NCBI GenBank assembly: GCA_030616265.1
Contig: JAUWXS010000022.1
Location: forward strand, 1 to 8,476
Direction: 5' to 3'
DNA: 8,476 nt
Origin: Dehalococcoidia bacterium
Lineage (GTDB): Bacteria; Chloroflexota; Dehalococcoidia; Dehalococcoidales; BS750m-G39
Part shown: positions 4,851-8,476 of the stretch, piece after piece
Position numbering within the stretch: the first letter of the stretch is position 1
Layout: each line of letters starts with the position of its first letter
Notes under the pieces: model-generated
What the model saw: only the letters and a program-made list of their open reading frames with translations
Database searches by the model: none
What the model was told of the DNA's origin: nothing
Position numbers and translations under genes: made by a program

Positions 4851-5929
4851 TTTGCGCCCCCCATTTTTTTAATTATAGCATCGGCAACCTGCGAGGTGCC
4901 CACGGCATTAGCGCCATCGGGCTTCATATCGTAGGTGACGTCCTTACCCTCGGCGATAACGGCGGCGATAGCCCCCTCCAGCCTGTCGGCGGCTCCTGTT
5001 TCGTCGAGGTGCCTTAGCATCATCACCCCGGAGAGCATCATCGACATCGGGTTCACCTTATTCAACCCCTTGTATTTGGGGGCGCTGCCGTGGGTGGCTT
5101 CAAAGATGGCCATGTCGTCGCCCAGGTTGGCGCCGGGGGCTAAGCCTAGTCCCCCCACCAGCCCCGCGCAGAGGTCGGAGATAAGGTCGCCGTAGAGGTT
5201 GGGCAGAACGAGCACATCGAACTGCTGCGGCCTTTTCACCAGCTGCATGCAGAGGTTGTCCACGATTCTGTCCTCGAACTCAATATCGGGATATTCCTGG
5301 GCCACCTCTCTGGCGGTGGCTAAAAACAGCCCGTCGGAGAACTTGATGATATTGGCTTTGTGGGCGGCGGTCACCTTCTTTCTGCCGTGAGCGCGGGCGT
5401 ATTCAAAGGCAAAATTAACGATGCGGCGGCTGGCCGTCTCCGAAATCACCTTCAGGCTGACGCCGGAGTCCTCCCTGACTTCACTCTCCGTGGCCTCGCT
5501 GACCAGCTGCCGCAGCCGGGCCGTCTCCGGCTTGCTCTCCTCGAACTCGATGCCGGCATAGAGGTCTTCGGTGTTCTCCCTGACCACGACAATATCGACA
5601 TCGGTAAATCGGGTCGGGGCTCCGGGGTAAATCTTGCAGGGGCGGAGGCAGGCATAGAGGTCCAGCTTCTTGCGCAGGGCGACGTTGATGCTCCTGAACC
5701 CCGAGCCGACGGGAGTGGTCACCGGCCCCTTGATGGCGACCCGGTTCTTTCTGATGGAGGCCAGGGTAGCCTCGGGCAGAAGAGCGCCGAATTCCTCTTC
5801 GGCCTCGGCGCCGGCGTAGACCACGTCCCACTTAAAGCGGGCGCCGCTGGCATCAAGGACCCGCCTCGTTGCCTGGCTAACCTCAGGTCCTATTCCGTCG
5901 CCGGGGATAAGGGTGATATTATGAACCAT
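4847..5929 (-). CDS. icd: Isocitrate dehydrogenase, decarboxylating
   Basis: A 360-residue member of the isocitrate/isopropylmalate dehydrogenase family. It should oxidise isocitrate to 2-oxoglutarate and CO2, giving the glutamate precursor. The N-terminal LIPGDGIGPEV is universal to the family. GPVTTPVG with RSINVALRKKLDLYA and VRENTEDLYAGIE are isocitrate dehydrogenase-like, whereas isopropylmalate dehydrogenases carry different blocks. The metal site is in NLYGDLISDLCAG. The adenosine-binding segment HGSAPKYKGLNKVNP keeps Lys285, Tyr286 and Val292, and Tyr333 follows in VTYD. These match E. coli Lys344, Tyr345, Val351 and Tyr391, a pattern linked to NADP. E. coli Arg395 has no clear match. 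The start is ATG 5927-5929 with AAGGA about seven bases upstream; an upstream ATG (6013) would add 28 unrelated residues overlapping the hydro-lyase gene. Its TAG overlaps the malate dehydrogenase ATA. Homoisocitrate dehydrogenase is a less likely alternative. Confidence 0.9.
   Translation of the reverse strand: MVHNITLIPGDGIGPEVSQATRRVLDASGARFKWDVVYAGAEAEEEFGALLPEATLASIRKNRVAIKGPVTTPVGSGFRSINVALRKKLDLYACLRPCKIYPGAPTRFTDVDIVVVRENTEDLYAGIEFEESKPETARLRQLVSEATESEVREDSGVSLKVISETASRRIVNFAFEYARAHGRKKVTAAHKANIIKFSDGLFLATAREVAQEYPDIEFEDRIVDNLCMQLVKRPQQFDVLVLPNLYGDLISDLCAGLVGGLGLAPGANLGDDMAIFEATHGSAPKYKGLNKVNPMSMMLSGVMMLRHLDETGAADRLEGAIAAVIAEGKDVTYDMKPDGANAVGTSQVADAIIKKMGGAK
4857..4862 (-). promoter_or_regulatory. 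GGGGGG tract, proposed ribosome-binding site of mdh
   Basis: The tract lies within the last codons of isocitrate dehydrogenase and ends six bases before the ATA at 4850. Its spacing is the same as that of the GGGGGG ahead of the fumarase alpha TTG. It is the only purine-rich candidate site near the malate dehydrogenase N-terminus and supports ATA over later starts. Confidence 0.45.
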
Positions 5930-5939
5930 AGTTATTCCT

Positions 5940-6434
5940 TTAAAGCTTAAAGTCGCCGTACTTCTGGATATAGGGGAGGAGCCCGCCTTCGTCCAGAATC
6001 TTAAGCATGACATCGGGCAGCCTGCCGAAGGTGAGCTTCTGGCCCTTGCTTATATCATTGACCGTACCCTTGCTCAGGTCAACCTCCAGCTCATCTCCGT
6101 CGTTAATGCCGTCGGTATCACATATTAGCACCGGCAGCCCCAGATTAATAGCGTTTCTAAAGAATATGCGGGCAACCGACTTGGCCAGTATAGCGCTGAC
6201 CCCGGCCATTTTGATAACTAATGGCGCGTGCTCCCGGCTGGAGCCGAGCCCGAAATTACTGCCGGCAACGATAAAGTCCCCCGCCTTCACCCTGGAAGCA
6301 AAGGTGGGGTCGGCGTCCTCCAGGACGTGCTTGGCTAATTCGGGCAGGTTGCTCCTCAGGTGGGCCAGCCGCCCGGGCGTGATATGGTCGGTGGAGATGT
6401 TGTCGCCGAATTTAAAGGCTCGTCCTTTTAGCAC
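5940..6434 (-). CDS. Aconitase/3-isopropylmalate dehydratase-type small subunit
   Basis: The 164-residue swivel-domain subunit of a two-subunit Fe-S hydro-lyase (LeuD-like fold). With the large subunit it isomerises a 2-hydroxy acid by dehydration and rehydration. The block GSNFGLGSSREHAP (58-71) holds the active-site Ser and Arg. The N-terminal FGDNISTDHITPG carries TDHITP, closer to the TDHISP of true aconitases than to the TD-x-IIP usual in LeuD; together with isocitrate dehydrogenase next door this favours citrate/isocitrate as substrate. The start is GTG at 6434-6432, directly after the large-subunit TAG, with AGAGGTGAT (6447-6439) as a strong Shine-Dalgarno match. It is in the same frame as the large subunit with no intervening base. 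Ten bases separate it from isocitrate dehydrogenase. Isopropylmalate isomerase or homoaconitase activity cannot be excluded from sequence alone. Confidence 0.88.
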   Translation of the reverse strand: MLKGRAFKFGDNISTDHITPGRLAHLRSNLPELAKHVLEDADPTFASRVKAGDFIVAGSNFGLGSSREHAPLVIKMAGVSAILAKSVARIFFRNAINLGLPVLICDTDGINDGDELEVDLSKGTVNDISKGQKLTFGRLPDVMLKILDEGGLLPYIQKYGDFKL

Positions 6435-7688
6435 CTACATCACCTCTCTGGGGTCGGTAATCTGGCCGGTGATGGCTGTCGCCGCTGCTGTGGCCGGGCT
6501 GCCCAGATAAATAAAGGCTTCGGGGTTGCCCATCCGCCCCTTGAAGTTGCGGTTGGCCGTGGATAGGCACGATTCCCCGTCGGCCAGCACCCCCTGGTGC
6601 AGACCAAGGCAGGCACCGCAGCCCGGGGGCAGTATAATAGCCCCCGCCTCCACCAGCGTCTTGATGTAGCCCGCCCCGATAGCCTCCAGCAGCACTTTCG
6701 GCGAGGCAGGGGCAACTATAAGCCTGGTCTCGGGGTGGCGCCTTTTGCCTTTTAATATACCAGCGGCTATAGCTAAGTCCTCCAGCCGCCCGTTGGTGCA
6801 GGTGCCGATAAACACCTGCTCGATTTTGGTCCCTTTAAGCTCCCGGGCCGGCGCCACATTGTCTACTTGATGGGGCTTGGCCACCATCGGCTCCAGGGCC
6901 CCCAAGTCTATATTAATCGTCTTTTCGTAGCTGGCGTCGTCATCAGCCGCCAGGGGCTGGTAGTGGTCTGGCCGCCCCTGCGACCTCAGGTAGTCCTGGG
7001 CAACCTTATCGGTAGGGAAAAGCCCCACCTTAGCCCCCGCCTCCACCGCCATGTTGGCGATGGTAAAGCGGTCGGACATATTTAAGTTAGCTAAACCACT
7101 ACCCCCGAACTCCAGCGCCTTGTAGGTCGCCCCGTCGGCGCCAACAATGCCGATAAGCTGCAGGACTAAATCTTTAGCCCCCACCCCCCGGCTGAACTTC
7201 CCCGAGAGCGTTATCTTGATGCTCTCCGGCACTCTTAACCAGGTCTTACCTAAGGCAAAGACAATGGCTACATCCGAGGAGCCCATGCCGGTGGCGAAAG
7301 CCCCCAGGGCGCCGGCGGTCACCGTGTGGGAATCAGCCCCGACGACGACATCCCCCGGCCTGGCCAGGGCTTCGGCCACAACCTGGTGGCAGACGCCGCT
7401 GCCGACGTCATACTTCGGGCAGCCCGTCTCGCGGGCGAACTGCCGCAACAGCAGGTGGTCGTTAGAAAGCTGGCGGTTGGGGCTGGGGGCGGCGTGGTCG
7501 AAAAACAGGGCCGTCTTTTCGGGGTCGGCCAGGCGCTCGAAACTGCCGGACTGGAACTGCCTTACCGTCAGCGGCCCGGTGGTATCCTGGACAAAAGACA
7601 GGTCTACCCGGGCGATAACAATATCTCCGGCACAGGCGTCGCTCGCCGACTTTTTACTCAGGATTTTCTCAGCTAATGTTTTACCCAC
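6435..7688 (-). CDS. Aconitase/3-isopropylmalate dehydratase-type large subunit
   Basis: The 417-residue catalytic Fe-S subunit of the LeuC/homoaconitase type (the short, archaeal-like form). The [4Fe-4S] ligands are Cys297 in GTCTNGR and Cys357/Cys360 in PPGCGACLG. Other landmarks are DHAAPSPN, the VGADSHTVTAGALGAFATGMG block, and NRNFKGRMGNP near the C-terminus, all expected in active members. In this gene order, just ahead of isocitrate dehydrogenase, the likely reaction is citrate to isocitrate; 3-isopropylmalate or homocitrate dehydration are family alternatives. The start is GTG (7688-7686) with AAGG (7697-7694) five bases upstream, and 17 bases separate it from the carboxylase stop. 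The stop is a TAG placed immediately before the small-subunit GTG in the same frame. Confidence 0.9.
   Translation of the reverse strand: MGKTLAEKILSKKSASDACAGDIVIARVDLSFVQDTTGPLTVRQFQSGSFERLADPEKTALFFDHAAPSPNRQLSNDHLLLRQFARETGCPKYDVGSGVCHQVVAEALARPGDVVVGADSHTVTAGALGAFATGMGSSDVAIVFALGKTWLRVPESIKITLSGKFSRGVGAKDLVLQLIGIVGADGATYKALEFGGSGLANLNMSDRFTIANMAVEAGAKVGLFPTDKVAQDYLRSQGRPDHYQPLAADDDASYEKTINIDLGALEPMVAKPHQVDNVAPARELKGTKIEQVFIGTCTNGRLEDLAIAAGILKGKRRHPETRLIVAPASPKVLLEAIGAGYIKTLVEAGAIILPPGCGACLGLHQGVLADGESCLSTANRNFKGRMGNPEAFIYLGSPATAAATAITGQITDPREVM
6439..6448 (-). promoter_or_regulatory. Strong Shine-Dalgarno for hydro-lyase small subunit
   Basis: On the minus strand GAGAGGTGAT (6448-6439), inside the last codons of the large subunit, matches the 16S rRNA complement GGAGGTGAT at almost every base. 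It ends four bases before the GTG at 6434. It supports independent initiation of the small subunit rather than dependence on stop-codon readthrough. Confidence 0.7.
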
Positions 7689-7705
7689 GTGAGCCTTGCT
7701 CTGGC

Positions 7706-8476
7706 TTAACCGATTACCGCCAGCACGTCGTCTCTGGCTACTTTATCGCCAGCGGCAAAGTTTATGGCTTTAACCTTGCCCCCCACCGGGGCGGTTATGG
7801 CGTTAGCCATCTTCATCGCTTCCAGGATAAGCACCACGTCTTTAGCCTTGACCTGGTCACCCACCTTTACCTCGTAGCGTATAATTATACCGGGCATGGG
7901 GGCGATAATAGCCGTCCCTTCGACTTTGGCGGTGGGCGGCGGCGCTTTTGGCTCCACCTTCTTGACTTCCTGAACCTTCTCTGCGGGCTTGGCCGATGGG
8001 GGTGCCGCTGCAGGCGGCGCGTCGGTTGCTTCCACGCCGACGCTATAGACCTCGTCGCCGACATAGACCTTAAAGGTCCTGACGCCCGCCCCCGTGGGTT
8101 GGGCGTCTTTCGCCGTTAACTTGCCCGCTTTTATCTTGGCGATAAGCTCGTCTTCACGCTTTATGTCCTCCATGGTCTTGGGCTTGACCTCGGGTGGCGG
8201 TGCCTCCAGCCCGTATTTCCACCTCAAGAAGCGCATGCCGGTGAGGGGGTAGAGGGCGTAGATGAGCACATCGCCGATATCTTTAGCGATGTCCTTGGTC
8301 TCCTCTTTGGCTTTTTCTAACTCAGGCTCCAGCATATCGGCGGCACGGCTGGTAATGGGTGTCTCGCCCCGTGGGTAGCCCTTGAGGGCTATCTTCTGCA
8401 CCTGGGGGTCGATGGGGGTGGGGGGCTTGCCGTAGAGGCCGTAGCAGTAGTCTTTCACCTGGTCGGATATCATCTT
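7706..8476 (-). CDS. Pyruvate carboxylase subunit B / oxaloacetate decarboxylase alpha, C-terminal half with biotin domain
   Basis: Only the C-terminal 256 codons are present; the frame is open through the window end, so the carboxyltransferase active site lies outside. The first ~110 residues (VKDYCYGLYGKPP..., ALKGYPRGETPIT, DIGDVLIYALYPLTGMRFL) are the end of the conserved PYC/OADA carboxyltransferase region. A Pro/Ala/Lys-rich flexible linker follows (about 150-185 counting from the Met at 8473). Then comes a biotinyl domain with the EAMKM motif, where the lysine at 7813-7811 is the biotin site. In an ATP-dependent two-subunit pyruvate carboxylase it would transfer CO2 from carboxybiotin to pyruvate to make oxaloacetate; a sodium-pump oxaloacetate decarboxylase is the alternative, but no membrane beta or gamma subunit follows. 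The downstream aconitase, isocitrate and malate enzymes fit an anaplerotic role. It ends 17 bases before the aconitase large subunit. Confidence 0.9.
   Translation of the reverse strand, partial: KMISDQVKDYCYGLYGKPPTPIDPQVQKIALKGYPRGETPITSRAADMLEPELEKAKEETKDIAKDIGDVLIYALYPLTGMRFLRWKYGLEAPPPEVKPKTMEDIKREDELIAKIKAGKLTAKDAQPTGAGVRTFKVYVGDEVYSVGVEATDAPPAAAPPSAKPAEKVQEVKKVEPKAPPPTAKVEGTAIIAPMPGIIIRYEVKVGDQVKAKDVVLILEAMKMANAITAPVGGKVKAINFAAGDKVARDDVLAVIG

Noticed and set aside
5930..6013. Extended isocitrate dehydrogenase start at 6013
   Set aside because: The extra 28 residues are unlike the family and overlap the hydro-lyase small subunit; the ATG at 5929 has a good AAGGA site and begins at the conserved NITLIPGDGIGPE segment.
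7147..7692. 181-residue open frame on the plus strand opposite the aconitase large subunit, and similar long antisense frames at 626-1396, 5360-5950 and 6007-6510
   Set aside because: They mirror the codon pattern of well-identified genes on the other strand, show no recognisable domain and lack consistent ribosome-binding sites.
1..8476. A new defence, mobile or biosynthetic system
   Set aside because: Every gene belongs to a well-known housekeeping family and no integrase, transposase, toxin or unknown-function cluster is present.

Overview
The window reads as a stretch of a GC-moderate, probably anaerobic bacterial genome. The best guess is Chloroflexota, class Dehalococcoidia or a close relative. 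This rests on the clustered enzymes of an incomplete TCA cycle (two-subunit class I fumarase, LeuC/LeuD-type aconitase, biotin-dependent carboxylase), on frequent TTG/GTG starts, and on short dispersed repeats of the TGTCATTGCGAGG / TGTCATTCTGAAGG kind between genes. Taxonomy is an inference from memory and was not tested by a search. There is no rRNA, tRNA, transposase, phage gene or CRISPR array.

Plus strand, 1-1712: three tightly packed genes. They are NAD kinase (5' end outside the window), a small ArgA-like GNAT acetyltransferase and a NUDIX hydrolase of the ADP-ribose pyrophosphatase type. Gaps are one base each and both internal genes start with TTG behind a clear Shine-Dalgarno sequence.

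Minus strand, 8476 down to 1695: eight genes read in one direction, in transcription order. They are the C-terminal half of a biotin-carrying pyruvate carboxylase B / oxaloacetate decarboxylase alpha subunit (5' end outside), aconitase-type hydro-lyase large and small subunits, isocitrate dehydrogenase, malate dehydrogenase, fumarase alpha and beta, and a HIT-family protein. The HIT gene ends inside the 3' end of the convergent NUDIX gene (18-base overlap). The metabolic genes surround oxaloacetate. Carboxylation of pyruvate would make it. Malate dehydrogenase and fumarase would form the reductive arm towards fumarate. Aconitase and isocitrate dehydrogenase would form the oxidative arm towards 2-oxoglutarate. 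Citrate synthase, 2-oxoglutarate oxidation and succinate dehydrogenase are not in the window.

Two intergenic gaps break the minus-strand run: 2037-2287 (251 bases, fumarase beta to HIT) and 3676-3920 (245 bases, malate dehydrogenase to fumarase alpha). Both are built from the same repeat modules, including a hairpin with a compensatory base-pair change between copies and a tandem pair of TGTCATT elements right after the upstream gene's stop. The first gap also holds a canonical G-quadruplex motif that is a perfect mirror repeat.

The most notable gene-level observation is that malate dehydrogenase has no ATG, GTG or TTG that would keep its NAD-binding motif. The best start is an ATA overlapping the isocitrate dehydrogenase stop (ATAG), six bases after a GGGGGG tract. 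I see no evidence of a defence system or other wholly new system here. The novelty lies in translation-start architecture and intergenic repeat structure.
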